From Norana najaformis (Eukaryota > Annelida > Clitellata > Crassiclitellata > Hormogastridae): a stretch of DNA of 64,000 nt. The DNA is taken from assembly GCA_964023275.1 (NCBI GenBank), contig OZ029919.1:32643561-32707560 (forward strand). Reading direction: 5' to 3'. This document shows, in pieces, positions 1 to 11,214 of this stretch. The notes under the pieces are model-generated. The model was not told the DNA's origin. It did no database searches and saw nothing but the letters and a program-made list of their open reading frames with translations. Position numbers and translations under genes: made by a program. Position 1 is the stretch's first letter, and every line of letters starts with the position of its first letter.

Positions 1-262
1 GTATGTTAATGCATATACGTATGCATGTACGAATAGATGTGAATGGTCGTATGTATGTATGCATTTATGCACACGTGTACGTAAATGCACATATGTATGT
101 ATGTATGTATGTATGTACATATGCATGAATGGATGTGAATGTATGCATGTACACATGCATGCATTTATGCACACGTGTATGTTAATGCACATATGTAAGT
201 ATGCATTTACATATGCATGCATGTACGTACATATGCACGAATGGATGTGTATGTATGCATTA
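1..262. repeat. ATGTATGC-rich simple/tandem repeat
   Basis: This stretch is built from ATGTATGC/ATGCACAT words. Longer blocks recur about every 105 bp: a block starting CATTTATGCACACGTGTA begins near 61 and again near 164, and GAATGGATGTG recurs near 127 and 240. It reads open on the plus strand only because the repeat lacks stops; the Cys/Met/His-rich translation looks like no protein. The next 180 bases, up to the first exon of the minus-strand gene, hold nothing I recognise. Confidence 0.7.
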
Positions 263-442
263 AGTACCCGTAAAGTACCTTTCAAAAGCACAGCAGTCAG
301 GCTGTAATTACTCCAGTTCATTACTTCTACCCTAAGCTAAATGCTCAAGAACAGTTAATTGTTACACGCTCGTTAAGCAGGCAGGTTACCAATGCTCTAA
401 CAGAACTGCCATATTTCAAGTCCTGTTATGCTAACATTTTAC

Positions 443-3256
443 CTGTAGCAGGGTACATTGGGGTTAGAGGGTCACCAGTTCCACCTGCACTCTTTTTAAG
501 GGTGCCACGCTGTACCCCAGTGCCGGGAAGCCACCAGGAATCCGGATAGACGCTATTAACACCAGCAACTGCGTAGTCTGCAGGATCTGTATACAAGATA
601 AGTCCAGCGCAGCCATACCTCTGTGCCTGAACCACCTAAAATAAAATGTAAATGTATAGGTTTTATATAGCGACCGTATGGCCTCGACCCTGCTCATTTT
701 GCAATGAATTTATTGGGTGAGATCCTTCACCACCACTGCCCATTTGAATGGGAGCGACGCCATTTAAGGTCCCCGTGCACGGACCGTACTAGCCCAAGAT
801 TTAAATCTCTGAAATAAGCCATGTTACGGTGCAAACCTGGGATCCTCACGGACAGAGGCTCCTTGGCATAAACACTTACCGATGTAGCTAACTAGGCATG
901 TAATGATTAAACAGTAATCAAAAGCAAATTCAGCTCACAACATCAGTCACCTTCTATTTTCCAAAGTAATTTACTGTAATGTAAACAGACATTTATATAG
1001 CACCCTCTGAAAACCTCTTGAAGGTAATCCCGACCAGCTTCTATAAGCAGCCATAGGCCTATAGATCTTCCATCTCGTTTGTTTACTAAGCCGTTTTGCT
1101 CATGACACACATTCTGCACATACAACTGCAGCGTTTTATGGAAATAAACTAAACACTAATGATATCTAACGTCAACTGTTAGAAGTCCAACCTTGTCAGC
1201 GCGGAAGAGGCCCCCATATCGTGCGATGCAAATGGATCCGTTCAGGTTGATCTTCTGGTTCAGAAATTCAAAGTCGTCCACTTGACCGTAGTTCACGTAA
1301 ACAAGCTTCCCCTAAATTCAGAAGCCGACATCTACCCGTATTGTCAACAGAACAATCACATCCTTCAAAATATTAATCTAGACCGTATGCCTGGTGAAAA
1401 TGAGAGGGTGTTAACACAGTATGTCAAGCAGATAAAGAACGTACCAGCAAATGTGTACATAAGGGTGTACCTATATCTTACTAGTCAAATTTCTGTGAAA
1501 CGTACGAATCCATCTAGCAAAATCAGGGATTCAAATGTCAAGATACTTATTATTATTACTTTTACTTATTATTATATTATTACATTTACTTATTATTGTG
1601 TATTTATATATGACAGCTCAAGACTTTATGTGTACCAGTACATGGCTTCACAGACATGAAGCCTCAAAGACCATCATCTGTAGCCTTTTTAGCGCTTCCT
1701 TAAATCCAGTATACTTGTATAAGGTAGCATACTTGCTTCCATGCATCTATGGAAACTCCTCAGGACTTTGGCTCTGAGGTCAAATACAGGACACCTTTTA
1801 AAGGCATTATACATGTTACATGTGTACACTTGTGCGTCAGTGATTGCATATGTTAACTCTGCCACTGCCGTTGCCTTTGATGCCACAAGATGTCGTTAAA
1901 CACTGGAAACTACCACCAGTGCATATGTACATCTACGTATGTATGAACACTGGATTTCCATACAATGAAGTTGCAGACACATATGAAATACCACACTGTA
2001 ACAATCTGTATAGCCCCTCTTAAAAAGGCTCTACACAAATTTCTTATATCAATTGCAATCAAAAAAGATGCAGATTATTAGGAGGTTCCAGCATAAGTGT
2101 GCATATTCCCATTTTCATTTCGTCCTCTCCCTTCTCCTTTTCCAATTTTTCTTTATCCATCAGTAGCACTAGCATTGATCATTTGTGCACTAACCTCAAC
2201 AATTCCAGGTTGTGAATAGACGTTGAAAGGTGGAACAACGTCCGACTGATTTTGTTCTGGCCGAAGAATTTTTTCAAACAGCTGAGTAGAATACAACAGA
2301 TTCCTTTGACCATCGAAAAGGCCTATGCGGCTGGGATTTTTTGGGTCTGGGGATGAAACAAGGACTGTGTATGGAAACTTTTTGACTGGCTTCAGTCCTA
2401 AGGATATCCAGAAGTCACTGATGTAGTTAACGACTCTTTCGTCGCCTTCTGTTCCAGTTAGGTGAGGTCTTGAAGTCAGATTCCTTTAAAACGTAAACGA
2501 GCAACAGTCCATAGTTTAGTAGTACGAATCTTTAACATTGATAATCTGTGTAATAAATTAGGCTGTGCATATTTGCTGGCAATTTTATCAACATGGTGAA
2601 GACTACTGGCAGAAAGTTTGTTTCTATTTGAATTTAAAGCCTGCAAAGCTGAGGTCGTGCTGACTGTGCCTTGAGACTTCACGGTGCTACACATTACGGC
2701 AATAACATTAAAACCGTGCCTTAGTTTCTGCATGTTTTAACTGCTACCATGCCAACGATTTGCTGGTGAATTATTATTATTAGACATATTCATAGATATA
2801 CCATGTCATTCATTTGTAATCGTAAGCTCGAGATTTCTACAGCGCCAAGTGAAAGCTAAGTCGCGGAAACCAGCTTATTCACAGGCGCTTAGTCAAAACA
2901 AAATCGATAGGCTGGAAGGGTTCGGTTCCAGGTCAAGATCCAAGACGCAGGCAAGCAGACAGTCAGACGACTATGGTGGTGCGACTTCTAACGGTGTTAT
3001 AGGCTATAAAATTCATGACTAGATGTGTATAATCATATAATCGTTACCTGAGGTGTTGTTTTATATTCTCTGAATTTATTTCTCGCATCAGTCCCTCCGA
3101 AACCGTAGCATCGTCGAAAGCGTTTCCGTACTCATCAACTTTCGCGACACCAGGGTTGCTAGGGGCCGAGAAATACCCGACCAAAAACCCGATCATGAAC
3201 CCCAAGGCAACACAGATCACCACGAGGAAGATTGCTCTCCGAAGATTGGCAGCCAT
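443..3256 (-). CDS. Glutamate carboxypeptidase II-like (FOLH1/NAALAD2 family), N-terminal exons, partial at left edge
   Basis: Family role: type II membrane zinc peptidase (M28) with an extracellular catalytic domain that removes C-terminal glutamate from substrates such as NAAG or folyl-polyglutamate. Exons read on the minus strand: 3048-3256, 2195-2468, 1192-1311 and 443-635; phases match at every junction. The chosen start (3256) gives MAANLRRAIF followed by one hydrophobic membrane anchor (about residues 8-30) after a short basic cytoplasmic tail. Exon 2 carries PHLTGTEGDERVV, the family's PHLAGTE motif. Exon 3 has GKLVYVNYG and ICIARYGGLFRADK. Exon 4 has the hallmark protease-associated segment LILYTDPADYA, then LPGTGVQRGT and GDPLTPMYPAT. 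The exons supply 265 codons; the metal-binding peptidase and dimerisation domains lie beyond base 1, so the active site cannot be checked. A NAALADL-type paralogue is possible. Confidence 0.9.
656..785 (+). repeat. Short interspersed repeat, family B (copy 1 of 5)
   Basis: About 130 bp starting near TATATAGCGACC, with TATGGCCTCGACCCTGCTC, AATTTATTGGGTGAGATCC, TTCACCACCACTGCCC and ATTTGAATGGG, ending near CGCCATTTAAGG. Close copies lie at 5083-5203 (+), 14138-14262 (-), 52435-52575 (+) and 53728-53850 (-). It lies in the glutamate carboxypeptidase intron. No coding capacity; a SINE or retroelement tail is the simplest reading. Confidence 0.7.
2817..2992 (-). mobile_element. Non-LTR retroelement 3' tail, family A, antisense copy
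   Basis: Read on the minus strand this has the same 3' tail as the elements at 15098-15403 and 20390-20935: a segment like TTGACCTGGAACCGAACCC, then TTTTGTTTTGACTAAGCGCC, then GGCGCTGTAGAAATCTCGAG and an ATTAC-type end. It is 5' truncated and lies in the first intron of the glutamate carboxypeptidase-like gene. Confidence 0.7.
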
Positions 3257-4510
3257 CTGTAATCCACTTTTCACAAATACGCCGAAGATATCGAGAATTT
3301 AAACCCTATCCCGACGAGCCGTAAGTTTACTTGCCTACAAAGTCCTATACTAGGCCTATGCAATGCAACTGCTTAATACCATATGGTATTTGCCTTGTTA
3401 TCGCTCCCTTTCGCGAAATCTATTAACTACCTACTGATGATACGATGGCTAATTTACCACATTTTGGAAAACACTGTTCATTTTTAGCCTCCAAACACCT
3501 GCGTCGCCTTCCGCGCGTATAGGCTATTTATACTTGCACGAATCACACGGCAAAGGGGTGTCGATCAGTCTAAATCATTCCTCCCCGCCCCTGTTAACTC
3601 TGAACCGGCGAATTCTGCCTTCGACCTAACGATATGCTGCTCGATGGCCGGGTTAACAAAAGTCAGGCAAATACGACTTGCTTGTTGATTTCGCTGGGAG
3701 TCCAGTATAAGATAAACAAGGCGGCTTTGACGTAGGCCTATATTGCCGTCGCATCCACCTGTTGCAGCCGTGTTTGCTGGCATAGCTGGGACTTCTTTGC
3801 CTCCTGTTATTAATAGTTTTATTTGATTGCGACTTTTGGATGAATTTTATGATATTCTTTATCAGACATTTAGCCTGGCGCCTAATTGCTTTGAACCTGT
3901 TGGATGGATAGCTGAATTCAAAAGCTGGTTGTAGCCTATGCACTTCAGATGTGAGCGTGGGGTCTGGAAATGAGAGATCAATAATGTATTATTATTAATA
4001 TTGAAGGTCTCAGTGAATCTGGACGTGCGCTTAACATATTTTTATTGCTGAACACAAAAATGCAATATAATGTATAATTATAACATCTACAAAACTGATT
4101 TAATGTGATTAGATTTCGGCGCACTGGTTTGCCTTGATCAATAATGATCGATTTGGAATTTTCATTCACTAACAAGAAATCCTTTAAACTGTGTCATCAT
4201 GCGGCCAGAAACGATTCCGAGTATATAGGCCTACAATAATCAAAACGAGCAGACATAAGACACGCTGCTCCAAGATGGCCTTCTGGAATTCAGAATGAGT
4301 CAATGCTGTGGCCAATCTCTTACAATTTAAAATGTTTATTATTGCTTGAGTGAAGCTACGTACCATAACTATTTATACGTTCGCGTGATACGAAAGAAGT
4401 TCAAGGGGCTTTCTAAATCGGAGATGAATTCCTAATTTAGTTAATTTGAAAGACATTAATTAGGATATTTATTTGGAAAGAAAACGACTCGTGTTTAAGA
4501 AGAAAAAGCA
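3257..4510. other. Intergenic region between divergent genes (probable promoters)
   Basis: The minus-strand carboxypeptidase-like gene starts at 3256 and the plus-strand selenoprotein L gene at 4511, so the 1.25 kb between them should hold both promoters and 5' UTRs. It lacks obvious repeat-family copies, unlike most of the window. Open frames at 3565-3943, 3978-4175 and 4184-4366 have no recognisable domain, and I do not call them genes. Confidence 0.5.
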
Positions 4511-7500
4511 ATGAGCGACGTTGCGGATAAAAGCGACCAGCGTGTCGCGATATCGCAAGAACTAGCAGAATGTACATCCAGAATAGAATCTGTTTTGGTC
4601 AAGGCCAGGGACATCCTTACCGGTTAATTACAGTTGTACAATTTTGTTAGTTATAATACATTCGCTGAGATCGATGTTGGTTGCACAGGCAACGTTAAGA
4701 GGAAGGAATAGCTGCGCTACCAAATGCAGAATTTCAAGCTGGATCTAAGACGTCTATAGCTCCGTTATATTGCAAAATGTAGTTGTTGCTTATGGGATGA
4801 AGTAAGGAAGTAGTTGATTGAAACGCCGTGCGGCCTATTTTGTGAACAATTAGAACAGTGTTGTACAAAGTTGTTGTATGAATTGTATAATAGCTCTAAA
4901 ACGTTAATCGTTCAGAATTCAGGCCAACAGGTAACAGATGGTAAAATCAAACTTTGATCGTGAGGTGATCTAGAAAACAGCAGATGGGCGCGTATTATTT
5001 ACATACGGTCAAGAATTAAAAATAGAAATGATTGAAAGGGAAATGCTGGTGCATTAGGCAGGCATGGCTGTAAAAAATAAATAAATGTGCATGTTTTTAT
5101 ATAGCGACCATACGGCCTCTACCCTATTAATTTTTCGTTGAATTTATCGGGTGAGATCCTTCACCACTGTTTTGCCCATTTGAATGGGCGCCACACCATT
5201 TAAGTAGTTATAAAGCAGTTGGTCTTTCATCATTAATCATGTTACATGTTTCAGATTTGATGGAAATATTTCAGTCAAATTGTGCTCAGTGTTGCATGCA
5301 TAAACAGGCACGTGTAACAGTTTTGCTTAAATACTAACTGAGTAATTAAAACTTTTATTGCAGAGCTGTCTCTTGACACATTCATTTCAGAAAAAATTGG
5401 CATAATGTTTGGTCTGTGCTTTTTCTACAGTCAAATGTTTGAAAGGTTAGTCTTTGAATGTTGGTGAAAGATTATGTTCTTTTGTACCACTTGTAGTGAT
5501 TGTGTAATGTGCTGGACAGTGAGTCATGAGGTTGAGGGTTCAAATCCTTGCATGGACAAAAAGATAGTTCCTTTCTGCCTTCAAATGAACTTGGCTTCAA
5601 ATTAAGCACATAAACTTTATGCTGTTGATGGAAAGATCAGATTGTATCCTGACAGCCACATTCCTGAGTCAACATCGGGCCAATATCTGGCCACCAATGG
5701 CACAATGCAGGCCATAATGGCCAAACTGTGGCTGTCTTGGATGGGAAAGCTTAAAGAACCTATCTTCTAAACCTTTGTGCTTATTCACATATTCCTCTTT
5801 TTACCTGTGCTGTAGTATCAACTTGCCCTTCTCAGAACTGACTGGAATTGACTCCAAATGTTACAAATTAAAAAACCAGATGTGGTGCAAATGCCAATTT
5901 GATGTCTGGCAGCTTTCCACTGAATCATCTGAAGAAAGTGTAGGCTTTTATGCCATTTCGCAAACTGTTCAGTACAGTCTTGGAAGCTAACAAAGTGCTG
6001 TTAAGTATAAGCAGTGCAACAGTTAGAAAGCAAAATCACCCACTGAGCAGATGTTCTACCACTGCATACAACTGAAATAAATTACTCTGAAAGTCAGATG
6101 TTATCTGAATGTACGCACGTTCTGTGCCGGTTATTATGTTCTGAACTATAGCTTATTATGTATGCACTTACACAAGTCAATTCCAAGTCAGATTCACGTT
6201 GGTGGTAATGAACAAAGAATCGGTGTAAAGTTGCCTGAAATATTTCCCATTGAACAAGAGATCTTGGTAAACAAATGATTAGTTTTTGGAAAAGTCTGGT
6301 AAAATAATAGCAGGTTCAGCAGGTAAAGTTTGCGTAAAAAATGACTCAAATTGCATATTTTCCTGTGAAATGGTGTTCAGTTGTTCTGTCTGCTGCTTCA
6401 TAGATCGTGCTTATGAACTCATCTACTGTTACAGTGACATTTTGAAATGTTAATTTACCATCATGGGTCCATTGGTAGCAATTGGTGCTGTCATCTAAGT
6501 CAGTGTCATCTTTGTGAAACAACCCTTCAGTGTCAATTTTAAGCGTATTCAATCGGGAGCATTGAGGACAGTGATGTAGCATGCGCTGCCAGAACTCAGT
6601 TGAACACGCTAACATTAAGTCCTTGTAATCTGCTTAATATTGGTAATGGTTAATTTGATGTGGAATTACCCAGCTGGTTTTCTTTGGGTAGTTTACATTA
6701 CTGGTACATTGCAGAAGTATGGTAAGTTTTCTAAGCATCCCAGTCTGAGTAGGTGACTCTGGTTTAACCTGAAATCATGTTTTGGTATTTTTATTAACTT
6801 CAGACTGGGCGTGAAAGATAGAAAGAGTCTTGAAGCTTTGATTCAGCAACATTCAAGGTCAGTTTTTTGCATGACTTCTTTTTAGAATGATTTTGGGGTT
6901 TGGATAATTTATTTTTCGATTGAAAGTCTAGTGTGGCTTCACAGTAGAAAAGAATGTCTAGTTTGCAGGTAAAGAGACCTAAGGCATTTGACAGCAGATG
7001 TTGTGTTTGCTTTAAAACTTTGCTTAATTAGCCCTGGAATTTCTCAAGTGTGGCAACCACTTGATCTAGGCATATGACCGTCATGGACTATGTATGCATT
7101 CAACAAGCTTTACTGAGAAATATACTATCATAATGAACTATGGCTTAATTTTCCAACAGCACAAGGACTTGTGTTATCAGGAGGGTTACTATTTTGCTTT
7201 TCTTTGCAGATTTCCTGAAGTTTTCCAGAATTATGAGCACCTGATGGAAGCAGAAGTAAGATACACATGATATTATTCACACATTCATTCGTTCAAAATT
7301 CATTTATTCAAGCAAGCAGGCAGACAGACAAGCAAACATACAGGCAGACAGACAAGCAAACATACAGGCAGACAGCTAATTTAATATGAGAGGCCTTGTC
7401 GTGCTAATTTGTGTCGTGGCATTGTAAAAAGCCATCAATCAATACTTTGATGTACCAGTATTAATTTATGAGGTAAGAGCCTACCTTTTCGTTTAATAGT

Positions 7501-8419
7501 TTTAGCTCTCCATCAAATTTTTCTGTACATAGGCAAAGTGGGATAGCTTCTTGGACGACATGGAAAAACTGATTGCTGTGGGTGACGGTACTGATCCAGT
7601 CAACGTAGGAGATGTGGGACCACTGCAGGTGGAGCTGGAGAGAGTCCCTGATGGTGAAAAGGTCTCGCTTGGTTGTTACCTGGATGGTACAAGATCACTG
7701 GTTGTTGTGCTTCTGCGCCATTTTGCGTGACTTCCATGACGGGACCACATACGAGACGTACAGCGGCATTTTGTAAGAAATCTTTCTTCTGTAAGAGATC
7801 TTTCTTTTGTAAGAGATCTTTCTTTTGTAAGAGATCTTTCTTTTGTAAGAGATCTTTCTTTTGTAAGAGATCTTTCTTTTTAAAGAGATCTTTCTTTTGT
7901 AAGAGATCTTTCTTTTGTAAGAGATCTTTCTTTTGTAAGAGATCTTTCTTTTTAAAGAGATCTTTCTTTTGTAAGAGATCTTTCTTTTGTAAGAGATCTT
8001 TCTTTTGTAAGAGATCTTTCTTTTGTAAGAGATCTTTCTGTCAGAACCATCATTCTGCCATCTCAGAGGCATTTTAAAACAATTTCTTAGTTTTCGACGA
8101 TGTTCCACTGTACAGAGTTAGTTGTTTTTCTAATCTAATCTACTCTAGAGACCTCTGTGTTGAAAAAACGATCATAAACACGAGATAGCAATACTTGTTG
8201 TAGATGCTGCAGTGCTGCCACTTATTTGAAACACTGTTGCCATTGGCAGTGCTTTTGAGAGTTACTTAGAAGGCACTGTACAAATATTCAGATTTATATG
8301 CACATAGGTACATATATACGTATACACATACATACATTGAATTTGATTTGAATTGAACTGTTTATTGAACACATCAAAAGAGAATCAATTGAAAAACAAT
8401 ACATGCATGCATAAATATA

Positions 8420-8485
<66 letters not shown>

Positions 8486-10759
8486 GCATACAAAATGTCG
8501 ACTGATGGTCACTTTGCGGTGAATTGTGGTCCATGTCAGCTCTTCATTTTGTTTAATTAGCCCAAGAATTGGGTCAGGTCAGAGAGTTCAGAGAACTTTG
8601 GTGCTGTTGTGCACACTGTTGCCGTTTGGTTTTGTTCCGTTACTCTATTAGCCAAGTGATGTAAAGTACAGGTAGAGAAGGGTGAATTTAATTTGAACCT
8701 GTTTGAAGTCATTAATAACTTGTTTATTATGCATTTGTGGCTACATTGTATGTAAACAAAATGCTTAGGAAAGTCATGATTGTGAGTCTATGTTTTACAT
8801 AAAAATTTGACATTCCTATTGAAAAATTAACAGCTGAGTTCTTTCAGTTGATGCGTTGTCAGAGAAAAATCTAACAGTTTGAGGTGTTTGATTAATTGAA
8901 GCCTGAAATTGAAGCGATTCCAGCCAACGTAGTCGTCGTATCCTTTGGTCAGTGTGAAGGTGCTCAACGTTGGGCTGAAGATACGCAGTGCCCCTTTCCA
9001 GTTCTTCTTGATCCAGAGAGAAAGGTAACGCTGCTCATTTGGTATGGCTTTCTCATACCATACACATGTATTGTCATGTCATGTAATCATCTCTGGACTG
9101 GATCCAGTCGTTGATTTCTCTATGACACCCCTCCACAAATCTCGTTTCCCGGCCATCTCTTCAAGGGTCATTCTCCGTCTGCCCTCCGTTTTCCCACAGA
9201 TAGTAACTCCGGCACCTTTCAGATCCTCTTCAAGGCAATCTATCCATCTTCTTTTCGGTCTTCCCACTGCTCTCTTTCCGTCCGGTTTGTATTTAAAGAT
9301 TTTCTTTGGATTGCGGTTCTCCTCCATCCTCAGGACATGTCCTGCCCACTTCATCCTTCTTTTCTTGATCACATTACGTATCAATGGTTGCTGTGTTCGT
9401 TGTATTACTACCCCATGATGTCCATTTTACCATAGTTTACCACATTGCTACTCTACCATATCCATTTTACCATACCATACCACATTACCACTCAGTCTTA
9501 AACCTTATGCCATGCCTTAAAGCATTACAACTCTGTGATGTCTGTTTTCTTTTACTATGCTAATATACTTGGTAAATTTAATATTTATGCTAATACTTAA
9601 TATTCTTACAATCAAGCCTGCTATGAGTGATAATTATAATATATTTATTTTAAAAATTGCAATAATAACTTCAGTATAAGTGAAAGTAATGGTACAAATT
9701 CTGTAAGTAATGGTAAATAATAATAAATGAACAGATATACTGCAGTCAAGTCATAACTAGGCTATAAGAGTAAAATAGGCCTATTGACTAACAGTAATAA
9801 TATTATTATTGAACATAGAGTATTTACCTATTTCTTACAAGTAGTTGTTATTTGAAACCATTTTGATGTGTTTTCTGCAGATTTACAGATTCCTTGGTTT
9901 GAAAAAGTCTGTCTACAAGGTAATTATTGCCAGATGATCGTCTGCTTATTTCTAATTATGAGATTCCAAATTATCTTTTGATTCCTAGACTTTTCTTTTG
10001 ATTATGGCTGTTAAACTAGATTTGTGGTTCAAGACAATGGGTGAAGATTTATGGCCAGAAGCAGAATATATGGGGAAATTGCATTCTGTTGGGGGATAAA
10101 CTGAACGAGTGAGTGGAAATTGCCCTTCCAACAAATCACATTCGGTTTTAATGACTTTTGTTACCTGTGCAGGTTTGGGCGACACAGGCCATGACCTACT
10201 ATGCGGAACAAGTGCGAGCTGGAAGAGAGCTTCCCAAACCCAACAGTGACGTTGAAGATGACACACATCAGGTTTGTGATGGTTTTACCATATGTGCCAT
10301 GAACTAACAAAAGATCTAATATTGGTCAAACATGTCGAAATTAGAACCTTTAGTGTTGTACATCGGTAACATTTATATTGGCCCTTAGAGAAAACTCTGA
10401 AGAGGAGCTTGTGGGCTGAATGAGCAAACGTATGTATGTATGTTTGTGTGTGTGTCTGGACATTTATATAGCTCCTTTTGGTAACCTCTGAATCAGAAGC
10501 ATGCGTCTGAGATTCGTGTGAATGAAAATTTGGAAAGCTTTTAAACACACAAAATATACCTACAAAAACGTATGCTTTCTGACTTATCACACTGCTGATA
10601 CGTTGACACATGGTCTGTTTTCAGTTGGGAGGAGACCTGGTCTTGGACAAACAAGGAAAAATTCGGCTGCTGTACAGATCGAAAATGGCAAACGATCGTC
10701 CCACAGTCAGTCAGTTGATCTCAGCCTGTTGTTCTGAGTATCCAGTCACAAAAGAATAA
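4511..10759 (+). CDS. SELL (selenoprotein L): Selenoprotein L with U-x-x-U diselenide motif, thioredoxin/peroxiredoxin-like fold
   Basis: Family role: thioredoxin-fold redox protein, related to AhpC/TSA peroxiredoxins, in which two selenocysteines form a diselenide; exact substrate unknown. Nine exons, all phases consistent: 4511-4622, 5364-5445, 6804-6857, 7210-7255, 7533-7772, 8902-9024, 9881-9919, 10173-10271, 10625-10759 (TAA). That gives 309 codons with UGA read as Sec at residues 164 and 167. Exon 5 reads VVVLLRHFA-U-LP-U-RDHIRD. Exon 6 gives NVVVVSFGQCEGAQRW and FPVLLDPERK, exon 7 IYRFLGLKK, exon 9 LGGDLVLDKQGKIRLLYRS; these are the usual AhpC/TSA-like strands. Residues 1-120 are mostly helical and their function is unclear. 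A SECIS lies downstream at 11215-11289. The exon 6 acceptor (8901) has a weak pyrimidine tract but is the only in-frame choice I found. A conventional caller would stop at 7728. Confidence 0.9.
5083..5203 (+). repeat. Short interspersed repeat, family B (copy 2)
   Basis: Same elements in the same order as the copy at 656-785: TATAGCGACCATACGGCC, GAATTTATCGGGTGAGATCC, TTCACCACTG, CATTTGAATGGGCGCCAC. It lies in intron 1 of the selenoprotein L gene. Confidence 0.7.
7728..7739 (+). other. Two in-frame UGA selenocysteine codons (U-x-x-U)
   Basis: TGA-CTT-CCA-TGA lies in frame with both flanks of exon 5. Upstream frame: EKVSLGCYLDGTRSLVVVLL then RHFA. Downstream frame: RDHIRDVQRHF up to the donor at 7773. 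The spacing of two residues between Sec codons is the signature of selenoprotein L. Conserved protein sequence continues in the same frame after both UGAs, which would not be expected of true stops. Confidence 0.9.
7773..8042 (+). repeat. 18-bp minisatellite starting at a 5' splice site
   Basis: Fifteen units of the 18-mer GTAAGAGATCTTTCTTTT run from the first intron base after the selenocysteine exon. The first unit (GTAAGAAATC) is the exon's own donor. Thirteen units keep GTAAGA, and two (at about 7881 and 7953) have TTAAAG instead. Because 18 is divisible by three, both strands show long false open frames (FCKRS / KISYKR), which are not genes. Confidence 0.9.
8413..8481. repeat. (AT)n microsatellite
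   Basis: A run of AT dinucleotides with one ATGT interruption, within the intron between selenoprotein L exons 5 and 6. It follows ATGCATGC-rich sequence. Confidence 0.9.
9079..9390 (-). mobile_element. Non-LTR retrotransposon fragment: C-terminal end of ORF2
   Basis: The minus strand encodes RRMKWAGHVLRMEENRNPKK, then GKRAVGRPKRRWIDCLEEDL and KRDLWRGVIEKS. This is the classic C-terminal tail of LINE reverse-transcriptase ORFs (WAGHVxRM ... GRPxxRW.D ... R.xWR). Only about 100 codons remain and there is no RT core, so it is a dead 5'-truncated copy. It lies in the intron between selenoprotein L exons 6 and 7, in antisense. Confidence 0.85.
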
Positions 10760-10904
10760 CGCATGTGAGTTCTCTTAAACCACTTTCAATGTGTGGAAAA
10801 ATGCCTGCAATTTTTAGTTGTTTTTTTTGTCTTACTGTTACTTTTTATACATGTTTCATTTAATAGCCATTTGTCACTTTGCAGCATTGTGATGCTAATT
10901 GTAA

Positions 10905-11185
10905 TTTTGTAATTTGAGATTTATAAAGCACCTCTTAAAGGGTAAACTCAACAGAGGTGCTTCCGACCCAAAAAAAGTAAAATCACTGTTAAACATTACA
11001 GTCTTCAGGTGCCTGCGGAACACTGAGAGGGGGAGAGAAAGGAGCTCAAGTCGCAATTCTTGAGGGAGATGATTCCAGCAAGTGGGACCAAAGTAGGCAA
11101 TTGATGCTAACACTGACGCTATAAACTGTATAAGTATCAGTGTTTGTGTTTGTTTTGTATTATTAGTGTTTAGTTTTTTATTGTT
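10905..11185 (-). mobile_element. Retroelement ORF C-terminus fragment in the selenoprotein L 3' region
   Basis: The minus strand reads YFGPTCWNHLPQELR, then LPLSVFRRHLKTVMF, the (A/G)P..WN.LP..LR ... F+..LKT.LF ending seen in many LINE ORFs. Its tail has the ATTTATAAAGCACCTCTTAA motif found at other element ends in this window. It sits between the stop at 10759 and the SECIS at 11215, so it either lies in the 3' UTR or is spliced out (a GTGAGT donor follows the stop at about 10765). Confidence 0.65.
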
Positions 11186-11214
11186 GCTATTTAATGCAGG
11201 ACTCTGGATTTTGT

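Noticed and set aside
5515..5580. tRNA-like B box (GGTTCAAATCC) near 5544
   Set aside because: No A box or cloverleaf could be formed upstream; more likely the tRNA-like part of a SINE or chance.
7673..8108. Overlapping open frames of 134 and 137 codons on both strands (FCKRS and KISYK repeats)
   Set aside because: They are created by the 18-bp minisatellite, whose unit is divisible by three. No homology or start context; the region is an intron.
9044..9418. 124-codon plus-strand frame
   Set aside because: Shadow of the antisense LINE ORF fragment at 9079-9390.
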